A stretch of 64,000 bases of DNA from Trichostrongylus colubriformis (taxonomy: Eukaryota > Nematoda > Chromadorea > Rhabditida > Trichostrongylidae), in assembly GCA_963978905.1 (NCBI GenBank), contig OZ022256.1:12135501-12199500 (forward strand), written 5' to 3'. Position numbers and translations under genes: made by a program. Position 1 is the first letter of the stretch. Each line of letters starts with the position of its first letter. Shown here piece by piece: positions 10,220 to 23,089 of the stretch. The notes below the pieces were generated by a model. The model was not told where the DNA came from, made no database searches, and saw nothing but the letters and a program-made list of their open reading frames with translations.

Positions 10220-10492
10220 CTAGAAAGTTGTTATTCTAAACACTCTGTTAACTGCGCGTTCTCTCAACTGATGGTTGGGAAACGAACGTTGAAGTTTACA
10301 TTGAAAATGTCGACGGAGTTCAACGGATAGTAACACAACAAGGCTGATTCCGATGTGGGACAAGTTGTATACGCTTAATACAATGAGAGTTTTGAGATAG
10401 AGCTGTTCTTTGCCCATAGCAACAAATCGCGTCAGAAGACGTACTATTACGTTCATCTGGAAATAGTAACTCAGAAATATACACCACCACAC
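10220..10492 (-). other. Conserved open frame shared by blocks 1 and 3, uncertain coding
   Basis: A 90-residue minus-strand frame here has a counterpart at 52,980-53,276 with long matching stretches (FQMNVIV, NLSHIGI, LVVLLSVE). Conservation may simply follow from the DNA duplication, because differences are not obviously enriched at third positions. It contains a hydrophobic run but no recognised domain. Confidence 0.2.
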
Positions 10493-10649
10493 TTACATAA
10501 ATATTTAAGTCGTTTAACGTATTGTTACTCAATTCATGTCCTTTTCGACTGGGTAGATAATTCCCTTCTATTTCTGCCATGGAGCAGAAACATGCACGCG
10601 TAGGCTCTTTTGCGTGGCAGCTTGCACACTCACTCGAAGGCACAGGGAG

Positions 10650-11095
10650 GGTCAAGGAGAAAGTGAGGGCCATGAATACATGTTCTCTAAAAACAACCTT
10701 CCACTTTAGAAGAGGTAGCCAAACTCGCATTGAAGAAGCGCGACTTGGGGTCTCATCACGATCCCTCAGCTCGGGGTGTCGTGCTGCAGTACATGAGCGG
10801 GCGAGTTGTCAGCGGAGGCGGGACTACGTTCGCAATTCGATTCAGCCTTTGACCTGTCTGCACTCTACCCCTGGCTACTAGAGCAGAGTGGCGCAAGAGA
10901 GAATGAGGATCCTCTCTCTCGGGTTTCCCGCAGTTTCATTTCGCTCTTTCTCTACTGTTACATTGTAGAGCATTCCTACTTTCATATTCCACAATCTGGC
11001 AAATTTGCCCATTCCGGTGTCTCTGGAAGCATGTCCATCCAGCCCGTATGCGCCGTAGTTCTACTCTTAACTGGGTGATAGCTCCCCTCCTAACT
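10650..11095. repeat. Dispersed 0.4 kb repeat, family G, copy 1
   Basis: It is recognised by the string AAAACAACCTTCCACTTTAG, a GC-rich centre, and TTTCATATTCCACAATCTGG near the right end. Other copies are at 43,680-44,095 (reverse), 46,395-46,830 and 53,490-53,930. It is probably a non-autonomous DNA element. Open frames inside recur only because the repeat recurs. Confidence 0.55.
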
Positions 11096-13983
11096 GGGTG
11101 ATCTAATATGCGATTTAGAAGAACAGTCATCATTCCTGTGTACACAGGCATTTGGTGGGGCGCTGAGAAGCTTTTTAAGATTTGAAGGTATTAGTCTTGC
11201 AATTTCTATTGGGAACCACTTCTCCGACTCCTCTCTAAAGGCAGTGATAAGGGTAACTCAGGCGAAATATAAAAAGATTGCCGAGTATGAAAGCTAAAAT
11301 GTATAGCAGTACGAAAGTGAAGAAAAGTGGAATAAAACGGTCAAAAACTCGAGAACCAAGACCCTTTCCTAACCTCTACATTGAAAAGCGTCGGACTAAA
11401 CTAACGCAATGGGCGGGGCATGTTACCTATGGACGCTCCTTTTCTTCGAGTGTTTCACTCCTACCACTGTTTTTCCGAAATGGAACTCAAGGCAATTCAC
11501 GCACATGCTTAACTCTGCACGCTCGATTGCCGATAGGCACTGCACCTTTTTACGAGTTAAATTTGATTAATTTTATCCAAGGATTAACTAGCCATGAAAA
11601 AAAATCACCATAGCGCATCCAAGAATGAAGAAGCCTTGTCTCAGAATAGATCGTTCAGCCTTCTCGAGCATCGTCTGGGTAGGACGAGAAACGGCATCGA
11701 CTCGGCTCTTTTTCAACTTCACATATGTGGCAATGAAGAGCCCACATGTAACCACGTAGAGAGAAGCAAAGAAATGGTCAACATACTGAAATCATGTAGA
11801 ATCATCCTTCATTTTCAGCCTTTGCCCCTTGTGGATGGTAAATAAACAGAATAGGAAAATGTTCTCAGCCCCTTTACAGCAACGTGATTTGAAAATGACT
11901 CACCCTCAGTAGGACAAGCGAAACATTGTGAGTCATATATTTCTCACATCTATTCAGTTCCTTTTTTCCACAGAAGGGCAAGCCATGGTGAAATATTTCA
12001 TGCTTACTTCATAGACGGCCACTCAAAGGTTCTAGCGAGATAGTGAGACCTTTTGGTTCTATTTACTTATTTCGTTTCAGAGAAAGAATCGATGAACGAA
12101 GTTGACCAAGTGACACTGCTATTTAATGCCACGGGCTATAGCTTTACAATTGCACTCGTTAGGATCAGTATCACATTTCCGGTTCACATAGGTGAATGCT
12201 TTCATAGTGGCTCTGAATATCATTTTGCAGTGATATTCTTCGAACAAATATATTCGTATCCTCCACCAAAACTGTTAATCGGTTTTTACAAATCTTAAAT
12301 ATTGCGAAAATTCGAGCCGAACATCAAAATGAGATGGGAGCTCGTGCTACAATCCCTTTGAATGATTTCAACCCAAGAAAACAATTCTAAGTTAGAAACT
12401 CCCTCACTGAACTTTTTTTGAAGAACCAAAGGTGCCATGGCGTCACGAGCAGTGGAAAAGGCGCACGGTACCACGCGATCCGTAAAGTAAAAACGCGTTT
12501 GTTGTCGATGGGTTGAAGGCTAAACCAGCTTATCCCCTATGCACCGAAGACGAATTCATCTTACTTTAGAGAACTTTGTTACAAACTTGTTTCAGACGAA
12601 ATTGGTTTTTGCTTGGTTGGCTCAATTCATCGCGTATGCTGAATAGATCACTGGCACTTTAGAAGGTTATCATCAGAGATTACAACTGAAATTCTGTGTT
12701 CATCCACATACAGCAGCGGTGAAAAATATGGACGGTTCCGGATTTTAACCACAACTTTAGTGATATTTACATATCTTGCTCAATTTTTTATGTTCTGAAG
12801 GCAACTTTTACTCGATAACTATACTGAAACAGAGTATCTCAGCTCAATAGGGTGAAAGGTGAAGGATGAAAAACTCCTCAATCGACTCTCACACTTCAGC
12901 TAAAAAATCCAGTTATCCATAAAAAAAAGTTTATATTTCAACAAAACGAGCAGGGTGCAAAAAGTTACACTCAATATGGGTAGGACTTTGTCACAAGTCT
13001 TCTGGAATATGGTGGCGGTTCACAGCCCTGGAGCGGGAGTTCGTCATTTTTAGAGTTATCTGCTGATAAAATTTCCAGTCTCCACCTTGCTTCTTAATCA
13101 GGTATTTGTTTCAATGAGTGTTGCATTCAAAACACAAAAAAAAACAGAATGAGTGGTATGTAAACTTCGACCTAAGATATGGTAGGAATCTCGAAAAGTG
13201 CAAAAATTTATGATCGCTAGTGCCCCAAGTTCCTACCAGAAAGTTTCCAGTGGTACTCGCAGATTTACCCTGACCTACTACCCCTGTTTTGATTGGTGAG
13301 CAGAGAGTTCCTTCGCAAAAGTTCATAGCCCAACGTCTAGGCAGTGAACCACACCACTTGGGCACTAGATACATCGCACTAGATACATCGTACAGTACTG
13401 CGTGCTAAATTGTCGTGTTGCAGTCACCGAAACACCATGAATTGAGAAGCTGTCTCTACAACAGCTTTCGGACGGCTTAGCATTGAGGTCTCCACATCAG
13501 TTTTTCACAGTGTGGACACTAAGCTTGAATAACGAGGACAAAGACATTGAGTGAGCCATTACTAAAAGTAAATTTAAAAAAGATCACCGAGAACCATCGA
13601 ATTAGGTTCATTTTGAGGCATTCGTTCACCGTTTTTGTGCAATTTCACCAACCATAGACCAGACCAATGGATGAGAATGAAATTTGAGTGGGTGAAGGCG
13701 AGAGACAGTATAGCAGAGGTGAACCACGTTACACGAATGAGATGGTCAACCGTGAAGCGGCGGTCTTCCATTGGATTCATATGCTCTGTCGCCGTCATGG
13801 CTCACAATCCTGCCGTAATAAGTCGTGATCTATATGCTCATGGAATTGGGAAATGCACAATTTATATAGGCTTTTCGAGCATAAAGATCGAATTTTCACC
13901 ATCAGCGTTACACAGCTAGCACGTAGTACACTTGCATTTATAGAACCCACTTCATCAAGTCTCATGGAAGCAGCCATGGCCGC

Positions 13984-14108
13984 GTTCATACTTTGCGGTG
14001 CCGGTGGCAGGGGCGGCTGCGTCTTCTGTGTACCCCCCCCCCCGCCTGACACTCTGTCTCGCTGCCTGTGAACGCAGTTACGCCTTGCCGGCTCCAACTA
14101 TGAACGCG
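13984..14108. repeat. GC-rich palindromic MITE, family P, copy 1
   Basis: The family signature is GCGTTCATACTTTGC at one end and its inverse at the other, with CTGCCGGC/GCCGGCAG blocks and GCCTGTGAACGCAG inside. This copy has a run of 13 C. The other six copies (15,088-15,258; 28,098-28,256; 41,838-41,966; 42,634-42,808; 56,607-56,776; 60,138-60,298) are 125-175 bp. Confidence 0.6.
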
Positions 14109-15087
14109 AGGTGAGCTCTGTTCTCCGATAATCATAAAAAATCATGAGAAAGAGAAGAAGAAAGAGTAGTCATGTGAGCATGCTATGTTGAGTCACTCAA
14201 ATTATTGTGTATTGATAAATTCGTAGTATTCGAGAAGCCTTTTCGAAGTTAGGAGCAACGATCTGATATAGCAATTGCGTAAATAATGAATAAGAAGCTT
14301 TCCTCTCACTCGGAGAAGTTCAGGAGGTTTTGAGATCGCAATAGATAACTTCATCAGTTTCGAAACACTTTTGAGACATTCACAGCCTTTTGTGCTTCTT
14401 GGAATGAACTTTCTGGGGTCTCAATCTATTGCTACACATTCAGTTACACATTCATACACTTCATTTGTACTAATTGTGGCTTGAAGTAGGTTTTATTTGA
14501 TTTTTAAGTGTTGAGTGTAACAGTTAAATTCGATATGGAATCGTGAAAGTGAGTAATGTTAGTAGTTATAAATAAAGTGGCAGAGTCAATGATGGGTGCA
14601 ATATGTATTAGTACACGGGAACGTGCAGAAGTCAAAGAAAAGCACCTACTGACTGAAAAACAAAGTGCAAAAAAATCAGCACCGGCGGGGAGCAAAAACA
14701 CCTTCCTTATCCTGCAGATCCGGAACACTACCAGTGAGGTACAGTGGCCGATGCTAGCTCAGCGACGGCCTTGCTGATGGCAAAGTGCCTCGCCAATGAG
14801 ATGTGACAGGCAAACTTTGACCCCTCCTAACTCGCTTCATTATGGCACTTTGCCAATTTGGTTATCACACTTTTAATCAGTATTCGGAGCTCTATCGATA
14901 CACCCAGGTCTCATTTCAAAGTTCTGTGGGAATTTTGAACCCTTCCCTCGTAAGGGTGCTCATCCACTTGACAAAGGGTGACGTCCTGGCATACCTCACC
15001 TGAAAGAAAACGTACTTTTCTCTTATTCTCGCGTGAATTAGAGCACATCGGAACAAAATGCTATCAATTTCATGGCCAAGTTAGGTT

Positions 15088-15258
15088 AGGCAGCACTCAT
15101 ACTTTGAGCCGGCAGGGCGTGACAGCGTTTACACAGAAAACCTGGAAGAGTGGCACGGTGGAGGTGGAGAAACGACGCAAGCAACGAGACAGGGTGGCAC
15201 GGTCGGAGACGCGGAGAAACGCAACCACGACCTGCCGTGGGCACTGCGAAGTTTGAAA
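15088..15258. repeat. GC-rich palindromic MITE, family P, copy 2
   Basis: It has CATACTTTGAGCCGGCAGGG at the left and an inverted counterpart at the right (CCTGCCGTGGGCACTGCGAA). It is collinear with the copy at 56,607-56,776 and so predates the block duplication. Confidence 0.6.
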
Positions 15259-15364
15259 GCCGCCTTAGGGAGAAGTGCAGGCTTCTATGAAACACCCGCG
15301 TGTACTCAGAAGGCTGACCTTCACGTTCTCCAGAAAGAAATAAAATATTCTCACCTGACCTGGC

Positions 15365-15990
15365 ACAGGGCACTGCATAGGCATATTTGTTGCGAACTTC
15401 TTGAGCACGAAAATATAATAAATCATTAAAAGTTGACCCAATAAATTAGTGTGACACATAGCTCCAAGTAGTGACAAGATACATAAAATAAAGGCACACA
15501 CAAGTATAATCTTCCTTAACAGGTGACTGAATTTTTTAATACGATGCTAACAAATTTGCAGCGTATTCCCGAACCCTTCAACCTCACGAAGAAATTTTGA
15601 ACAACATAATGCTAGGGCTCAGTGGAATCTAAGAAAGGTATTCTGTCGCTGATCATCATTTAATTACGTTTTTGAACCCTCATATAGGTTTAACACTGAC
15701 AACCGCCAATAGAAGAAGGAAAAGCGTGAATGAGATAAGGTCACTTGGCTTCCCTGGCATGAAGCGATGGCTCTAAATATTACATTGGTGCATATGTTTT
15801 GCAACCCGTCCAAAATTTCTTGAGCTCCCCCATTCTCTAACTTTGCGAGTATTGAATACCACAGTGAGTTAGAGTGTCCTCGAAATTCGTATAGATATAA
15901 GTTTGCCTCATCGTAAAAAAAGTGTATGAGATATAATGTTGACTCACAGGGAACGGCTCAAATTTAAAACCCCATCCGCGGGCATGTAAT
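15365..15990 (-). CDS. Putative 3' exons of receptor copy 1 (degenerate)
   Basis: Reading right to left, 15,980-15,680 aligns with an open frame in block 3 (57,476-57,183) but carries a stop and frameshift. 15,500-15,365 encodes a hydrophobic segment (CAFILCILSLLGAMC), ending at a GTGAG donor, that is nearly identical in block 3 (57,015-56,870). These would be membrane segments of the 7TM receptor whose first exons lie at 27.5-28.0 kb, separated by the retrotransposon. The link is inferred from strand, order and hydrophobicity. The decayed frame suggests a pseudogene. Confidence 0.3.
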
Positions 15991-16148
15991 TGACTGTAAG
16001 TCTCATCAGAATACCTAGCTGTAGAAACACTGCCAATACTGATGCTTCACTCGCTGTTTATGGCATCTACCGCTACTCCATTTGTTTTGGATGAGGAGAC
16101 ACGAATCTTTTTGCCCACCCACACACGATGGTCACGTTCACTTAACAG

Positions 16149-16630
16149 TAGTGACTTGCGTGCGATCTTCCCTGGGTATAGCATGCGCCAGAAGGAAACT
16201 GCGCTCGGGCGAGGTCCGTCTTTCGAACATCATGGCCCAATGCCTACTGTAAACGGTCACAGCCACGTGGAGCGCGGGAAAACATCGATTAGCTCGGTTT
16301 TTGCCAAGCCAAGTCAGTCGTCGTCCTTAGCGTTTGTCTCCTCAACATCTACCAATGCTGGTCGTCTGAAGATACCGTCACCTCGAGAAGAAGATTTACG
16401 ACAAGGACGTCTTTACCAGCCTGGTGTACCGGGAAGGCTATCTTCTCAGCTCGCCCCGGGACTCCCTCGTCACTTCCGGGTCAACCAGTCCCTACGTGAG
16501 TCAGTTATATATGCCACAGCAGTTGTATCATTTATTTCACTTGTCTTTAGTTTCCTCATATTCTGTTTGTTGTCGCGCGCAGGCGTCACATAGCATTCTC
16601 CTAGTACGCGACAGGTACCCTCAGAGGGTG
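16149..16630 (+). repeat. 5' LTR of the BEL/Pao element (internally deleted)
   Basis: It aligns with 26,486-27,113 through many shared strings (for example GTAAACGGTCACAGCCACGT, GGAGCGCGGGAAA, CAACCAGTCCCTACGTGAGT). It lacks about 160 bases present near the 3' end of the other copy (26,910-27,060). The 183-codon open frame across it is not a gene. Exact ends and target duplication could not be fixed. Confidence 0.7.
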
Positions 16631-18169
16631 TGGGCCCTTTCAATACCCACGTTCTGCCGTTCCGTTGACGGTTGAACCACCAGATGCAGCGATACAAATC
16701 GCTAACAGCACTGGTCACGACAGAATTGGTGCATCGGGCGCAGTCAATGTCGTCGAAAGCGGCAGTGGCTGTTGTGATCGATCCCGTTCTGTCGCTCCAC
16801 GCAGTACGCTGCCCCACTCTGTACCCCCTTGGTGAGCGCCGTAACGCGCTAGCTATCTCTCGGGTAGCTGAGCAGGTTCACAAGCGCATCTCTAGTCTGG
16901 CTTCTAGCATGGGCAAGGTTGCCTTGCTATGTTCCCGACTGAATGCTCGCATTCACCGTTCATGTACCCTGAACCAGTGCTACCATCGGAATCAGTGGCA
17001 GAGATCTCCTTGGTATAATCCTTACGAGGACGGGTGGCATTGCCATGGCAAATCGGTCCCGTCATGAGTACGCGAGCGATAGGGATCTTCTCGGGATAGG
17101 GATAAGCGCCTTGCTATTGTGCTTCGTTGAGAAGCTTGGCCTTGCTAGTTTTGGGCACCCCCTGATGAGGTTTCTGGCAGTTGACGCTTCAGTAGTGAGT
17201 TTTTAGGAAGGTTATGGTGACCACAGGTATCTGTGCGTCCGTCCCATTGCCGTCCTAACTAACACTTCAGCACGCGTGTAAACCGCAGGCATATAATTGC
17301 TGGCTCTCGTTGCTCATGTTAGCATCTTTGTCGTCATTCGCATGCTTTACCTGCTTCCTCTCCCCACATGGTTCCTTGTCCATTTTGGGTAATGCGCCCA
17401 TTTCCCTTCTATTCCCACTCACCATCCCAATTCCCCTCCAACCCAATCTACGTTCGTCGTCACCGTAACTATATTCGTCGTATTCGTTGCCGTCATCGTG
17501 TTCACATTCGTCGCCGTCAATACGTAGGTTTGGATACTACGCGTCACCATACCTACATTCCATCTTGTAGGAGAGTGAATTATCCTCTGATCATTGTGTG
17601 CGATATAACCGATATGTCTACACTTCAAGGAGATCAGTCGAGGATTACCACAGCGGCCAGTACGCTATCGAAGACCATCTCGACCGTCGATCCTAGCTAG
17701 CTCTTGTGCATCGATAAAGACCTGCCTCCGTAAATTAACCTCCGTGCGATTCACAACGTAAAGAACCTATCGCAGCGCGAAGCTTGGAATCGAGAAAGTC
17801 TCGGCCACGTTGAAGGTCGGTTTGAGTCCATGCACTTTTTTTGCGCAAGCGCAGGGCGATCATACTGCACTCGATGAGTCGATTAATTCTGGACGGAGCT
17901 ACGGGGAGATAGGATTATCGAGGAAGCGACCAACACCATTACGATCTCGAACATCAACTTCTCATAGACGAATCCATTCATCTCCAACTACGTTTGCAGC
18001 CTAGCCGAAACCTCGTTTCTGCGACAACTGGCATGACCATCGACGACTCACCGCAGCACCGCAGCAACATGTCCTCGACTGGAAAACACGATGTAGCATG
18101 TACCCGTAAGCACTTCAGTGACTACCCCGACACAGAAATTTCCCTTCTTGACGATGCCGCCGATTTAAC

Positions 18170-18700
18170 TCCGCCGTCTCGAGTTACCAACTTTCGATGG
18201 AGATAACGCAGTTCTACGACTCTTGGTGCAGATTAGAGACAGCTGTCCATAACAACGGCAGTTTACCGCCATCCACCAAATTCATCTATTTGGCCAACTC
18301 GTTAAGAGGAAGTGCAGCATTAATACTTCAAGGCTTCAATCCATCTAAGCCTATAAAGTTCAGACGCTCAAAAGGAGATACGATCGTCTACAGTTCAGGC
18401 GTAATATCTTAAACCACAAGAGCGCTTACCAACGTCGTCCTCTTCTGCCTATATGCAACTAGATACCCTTTGCCAAATACAGTCATTCTTTCTGCAACTC
18501 AGTCGATACGAGGGTACCACTATATCGTTGGCGCTCATGAAGCCAATCAAGAAGAAATTCAATGAAGAACTTGAGAAGCTAGACGACTACAACATCACGT
18601 CAGCTGGGACATCAGTCGATGCTAATTCGGTTTTCCTACACGGTTCCAGATCCCCAACACCGGAACCCCGGTGCCATCCGGACGAATGCTGTTTCTGCCG
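18170..18700 (+). pseudogene. BEL/Pao gag fragment (DUF1759-like)
   Basis: The string LELPTFDGDN, then a shift of frame, then QFYDSWCRLETAV and STKFIYLANSLRGSAALILQ fit the gag segment found upstream of the protease in BEL/Pao elements. Just after 18,690 the first zinc-knuckle cysteines appear (CCFCRS), and the frame is then interrupted by inserted DNA. Confidence 0.6.
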
Positions 18701-18834
18701 CTCACGTAAGCTTTATACGGTTGTCATAAGGTCGAATTCCACTGTGTGCAATGACTTGTCGCCAAGAATTTTTCTATCAATACTGTCTCATTCTTCACTG
18801 TCTCATCTCTTTATCTTAGCATCACTGCAGTGCA

Positions 18835-19109
18835 GTCCGCTTGACTGGTAAGCTCACTTATCTTTTATATATTTGCACTAAGTTCTTTACAGTCTATGCG
18901 ATCCTCACATTGGCGTTAGTTTTCTTCTAATCTCTAGCTCTTTGTGGCGTAGCAGTAACGTTCATCTTGTTTTATGCTTTACAATTTGGTTTAATTCTTA
19001 TGTCTTTGTTAGTTTTGTTGAAGTTCATGGTAGCTGCTACCTCTAAGTGCCTTTTGCCTGACTTGTTATAGCGCGTCTTCTGGGCGCACAATAAATAAAT
19101 AAATAAACG
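18835..19109 (+). mobile_element. 5'-truncated non-LTR retroelement tail
   Basis: AT-rich sequence ends GCGTCTTCTGGGCGCACAAT followed by (AAATA)n and then resumes BEL gag sequence. Such a short A-rich repeat tail is typical of LINE 3' ends. It splits the gag zinc-knuckle region. The left boundary is uncertain. Confidence 0.45.
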
Positions 19110-19300
19110 ATGCCGTCACTATATGCCAGCTCCTGATCGTCGCATTATTGCGAACGCTTTCCAACTTTGTTGGGATTGTCTTCGACAAGAACCTCAAAGT
19201 CGGAATTGCGATCGACAGAATTGTTCCCGTTGCTACGGAATACACCACTATATTCTTTGCACGTTACCTATTAGACCATCCCCATTAAGAAGATCCCATA
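19110..19300 (+). pseudogene. BEL/Pao gag zinc-knuckle region
   Basis: The frame reads RRIIANAFQLCWDCLRQEPQ, then SRNCDRQNCSRCYGIHHYIL and C. The C-x2-C … C … C-x2-C … HH pattern is that of BEL/Pao gag-pol zinc knuckles, which bind nucleic acid. It continues with a serine- and arginine-rich linker to about 19,490. Confidence 0.6.
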
Positions 19301-19784
19301 GCCGAGTTCATTATCGTTCATCACCAAGAAGTCTCTCCCAGAGTAGCACTCGATCGCGCAGTCATTCGTACGATGAAATGAACTCGAAGACACTGTCACA
19401 CGGAAGTTCCCATTCCCCCAGACGTCACGATAACAGATCCCCTTCACCGTACCACAGACATTCGGATAGACCCTTCCGTTCACACCATTGAACGGTTCGT
19501 TTCCTGTCTCCAGTACAGGAACAGGCCTCTCCTCGTGGAGACTTCAGACGACACGACTATGCTCCGACATAGAAAGGTGCAATCGATATTGCAGTCTATT
19601 CAGAGAATTACCGTGGACAGCAACTATATGGTCAGGATCAATCCCATTCGTCAGACACTGTAGTATCCACTGTTTCAGACCCAATAACAACGACCAGTCT
19701 CCTGACTGTCGAAGCATCCGCAATCGACTCGAAGAACAATGTTCCCGTATCAATTGTTTTTCTCTTACAAAGAAAAGTATTTCA

Positions 19785-20966
19785 CTTCCCATGGAACTTT
19801 GAAATGAGAATAAGAGAAGAGTACGTTTCTTTTCAGGTGAGGTATGCCAGGACGTCACCCTTTGTCAAGTGGATGAGCACCCTTACGAGGGAAGGGTTCA
19901 AAGTTCCCAAAGAGTTTTGAAATGAGACCCGGGGGGGGGGGGATCGATAGCGCTTCGAACGCAGATTATAGTGAAAACCAAAACTGCTAAATGGCATCCT
20001 GAAGCGAGTTACGAGGGGTCAAAGTTTGCCTGTGACTTACCTGTGACATCTCAATTGCGGTCGCTTCGTCATCAGCAGGACTAGTGCAGAAACAGCAGCG
20101 GCCTCCATGGCTCACTGGTAATGTCCAGGTTTTGTAGGCGCGAGGTCGTGGGTTTGGCCCCGTCGTGGCGCACTTCTTTGCATTTCGTGTTTCATGGTCG
20201 GTAAGTGCTTTTCTTTCACTTCTAAACGTTTCCTCGTATGATATTCGCGCGTAGGGGTCGGATTACTACTCCGTGCAAATTTTCAGCCGGATCCAGTTTC
20301 TGGCCCAACTTCGGAAAATTAGTGGTGGGCAGGGGTTAGGTAGGAGTTTTGGAATTTCTTTCCACAAAAAATCCTGAAAGCTAAACAGGATTATCTAAAC
20401 ATACCTATCGCACTTGCCCATCACACTAAACGCATGTAACAAGCGCCAAGTAAGAGCATTTCCTAGGCAAAGGTCAACGGTTTTCCTTTCTTGGATGGGG
20501 TGCCAGCCAATAGCCCATCAATTTTTACGAGATTTGGCCAAATTCTCGAATTGGCTGAAAACTTGTCCCATAGGGTAATTTGATTCCCTGAACACGAAAA
20601 TCACACTGGTTTTGGGTGAAAACGTATGGCTCGCGCGCTATGGGCTTCCAAACATACCATGAAATGGTATTATTGTTTTCAGAAAAACCTTCATATCTTC
20701 ATTCAGGTAATTGCTTGACAGATTCTGAATACAGATTTGAGATCAGCAATTAAAAGCGCGTACAGTGGTATGTGTCTCATTGCAAGTGGCCATTTCGACA
20801 AACCGTTTGATGGCAAAGTGCCTCGCCAATGAGGTGTCACAGGCAAACTTTTACCCCTGGTAATTCGCTTCAGAATGCCATTTAGCAATTTTGGTTTTCA
20901 CAGTTATAATCAGCGTTTGAAGCTCTATCGAAACTACTGGTTCTCATTTCAAAGTTCCAAGGGAAG
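19785..20966. mobile_element. Foldback insertion inside the BEL/Pao element
   Basis: The ends are inverted copies (CTTCCCATGGAACTTTGAAA at 19,785 against TTTCAAAGTTCCAAGGGAAG ending 20,966). About 19,900-20,050 also pairs with 20,820-20,960. The interior at 20,270-20,800 belongs to the Tc5-related foldback family (GTGCAAATTTTCAGCC…, TATTGTTTTCAGAAAAACCT). A 14-base G run lies at about 19,930. A related solo segment is at 14,740-15,010. Confidence 0.5.
20105..20176 (+). other. tRNA-like sequence (SINE or tRNA pseudogene)
   Basis: TGGCTCACTGG resembles an A box, and GTGGGTTTGGCCCC lies where a B box would be. Cloverleaf pairing is poor, so it is not called a functional tRNA. It is inside the foldback insertion. 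Confidence 0.3.
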
Positions 20967-21207
20967 TAAAATGCCTTCCCTTGTTAGACACAGGTGCTCA
21001 ACGAGGCTCCGTTTTAAAAGAAGCAGTTGCTCGACGTCACCTCAAGGTTACGGATATAATCAGCGTTTGAAGCTCTATCGAAACTACTGGATCTCATTTC
21101 AAAGTTCCAAGGGAAGTAAAATGCCTTTCCTTGTTAGACACAGGTGCTCAACGAGGCTCCGTTTTGAAAGAAGCAGTTGCTCGACGTCACCTCAAGGTTA
21201 CGGATAC
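20908..21207 (+). repeat. 150 bp tandem duplication carrying the BEL protease active site twice
   Basis: Units 20,908-21,057 and 21,058-21,207 each contain the end of the foldback insertion (TCATTTCAAAGTTCCAAGGG) followed by BEL coding sequence with LPLLDTGAQRGSVLKEAVAR. The LDTGA motif (Asp codons at 20,987 and 21,137) is the retroviral-type aspartic protease site. Because the unit spans the junction, it duplicated after the foldback element inserted. Confidence 0.75.
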
Positions 21208-21773
21208 AACATAACTTACGACCGGAATGTTTGGAGTTGCACCTACACGGAACAGTTAGGAGTTACGCAAGCAACGCTCCTCGACGATTGTAAGAAGAAG
21301 CTGCCACTCACATTACGCACTAAGGATCGGATCACAGTTCCATGTCTGCCGAATATCTTTCGTACGAGGATAGAAGATTTCCGCATCCGCTTAACATCCT
21401 CTATCGAATGCTTACTGCATCTCGTACTGTCGTACCGGATATCCTTATCGGAATCGACTACTTCTGTGATATCTACGCAGCAGATCATCCGCAAATGTTG
21501 CCGTCAGGATTAGTGCTTTGCCACACGCGTTTAGAAGCAGTCATCTCTGCGTCCAAGTTTTTTCGTGGCTTGCATACAACAGTTTTTCACAGGTTCTGTT
21601 CCTCCATCAAATGAGGAAGAAATCGATCCTATTTCTCGTTATGACCATTTCGACGTCATTGGCATTACCGACGATCTCGATCCATCAGTTGACCGCTAAG
21701 AAGAAGCTCGCATATTACAACGTTCCAAGGACACCGTACAAGAAGTAGATGGACATCTCTACGTGCAATTCCC

Positions 21774-22080
21774 ATGGAAGACACAAGATTCTGCACATTT
21801 GGGATGTCAAAAAAAGCTTTCCAGCAGATTCGACTCCAGCTCAGCCTAAGGGATGCCACACATTTCCTCTGGCTGGAGGACCCCGAACTACCACCTTTGG
21901 GTGACAACTTGAGGATATTTCGTTTTAAAAGAGTTCCATTTGGCATTACCGCGTCGCCGTTCTTACTGGCAGCCTCCATCCTGTACTACCTGCGACGTGA
22001 GCCACAACTACCGCTCAAGAAGGAAAATGGAGAACAACACCTAAGTCGACAACTTTGTGTTGGGAGCGTTCACGATTGAA
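21774..22080 (+). pseudogene. BEL/Pao reverse transcriptase core fragment
   Basis: KKAFQQIRLQLSLRDATHFL, then PLGDNLRIFRFKRVPFGITA and SPFLLAASILYYL fit BEL/Pao reverse transcriptase motifs. The catalytic region continues after a frameshift as VDNFVLGAFTIEEV (22,045 on), where the YVDD-type motif reads VDN. It makes DNA from the element RNA in intact members. Here it is broken. Confidence 0.75.
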
Positions 22081-22509
22081 GAAGTGATAGCAAGAACCGT
22101 GTATCCAAAGTCCTCTTCGCTTCGATGCATATGAATTTACCCTCACTCCTTCCCAATTCGACGAGAGTAACAACGTTACCTCTGCAGAGATCGTTTTCCA
22201 CCATCCACGTTTGTTCCCTTATGGGCATTTTATGGAGCACCAATTACGATACGGTCAGACATCAGGGTGGTTACCACAAAGCGCTCAGCTGTTTGAGCGC
22301 TTACGTCTACGTTTGACTCCTTAGATCTAGTTTCCCCATTTTTTGCCCCGTTCAAAGTCTTTCTGCAAGATATGTGTGCCATGTCCTATCATTGGGATGA
22401 CCAACTCGACGCCTCGGATATAGCACGACGAAATCAATTTCTACAAGATCTTCGAAGTCCACTCCCACATATTGAAGCTGCGTTATTCCCCATGACGACC
22501 AGTCAGCCG

Positions 22510-22943
22510 AGCACGAACCTTACGTCTTCGAAGATGCCTCTAAACGCCTCTACCCTCCATGTGTCCACCCGCTTTGCCGTTCCAATTCGTCTACTGCGGT
22601 CCACCTGCTGATGGCGAAGTCATCGCTTGGACCACGAAAGAGCATCACCATGCCTCGCATGGAGGTGTTAGCCGTCTTAATAAGCCTACGACTTGTTCAC
22701 TTTGTGCACACTCATTTGCACATCAACATCAAGGCCATTCACGTATTTTCCGAATCGCAGATAGTTCTACATTGGATCCATTCACCGCAGGTTTGTCAGG
22801 AACAGGAACACGGAGATTTGTACTTGTGGAACCTTTTCAGTCAGCAAATATTGGAATCATGTTTTAACACGTTCCCTTGGAGAATAATCCCGTCAATTGT
22901 GCATCACGCGGAATATCGACCAGTCCTGCCGAGAACCTATTAG
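22510..22943 (+). pseudogene. BEL/Pao RNase H fragment
   Basis: YVFEDASKRLY (first catalytic Asp in DAS) lies in one frame. In another is KSSLGPRKSITMPRMEVLAV, then INIKAIHVFSESQIVLHWIH. The second motif normally reads SDSQ and here reads SESQ. Frame changes between motifs show decay. Confidence 0.65.
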
Positions 22944-23089
22944 GTAGTCAAGTCCTCTGAGGTACACAACGAATACCAAACACTTTCCGTGTCGGAATAC
23001 CTCCATATACTTCACCAATGCAACATCGGTGCCTACAATCTAAGGATCTTTAGACCTACAACCCCAGGTCCAACTGCAGTTCACTGCAG

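Noticed and set aside
16042..16593. 183-codon open frame
   Set aside because: It lies almost wholly in the BEL/Pao 5' LTR, and the 3' LTR copy does not keep the frame.
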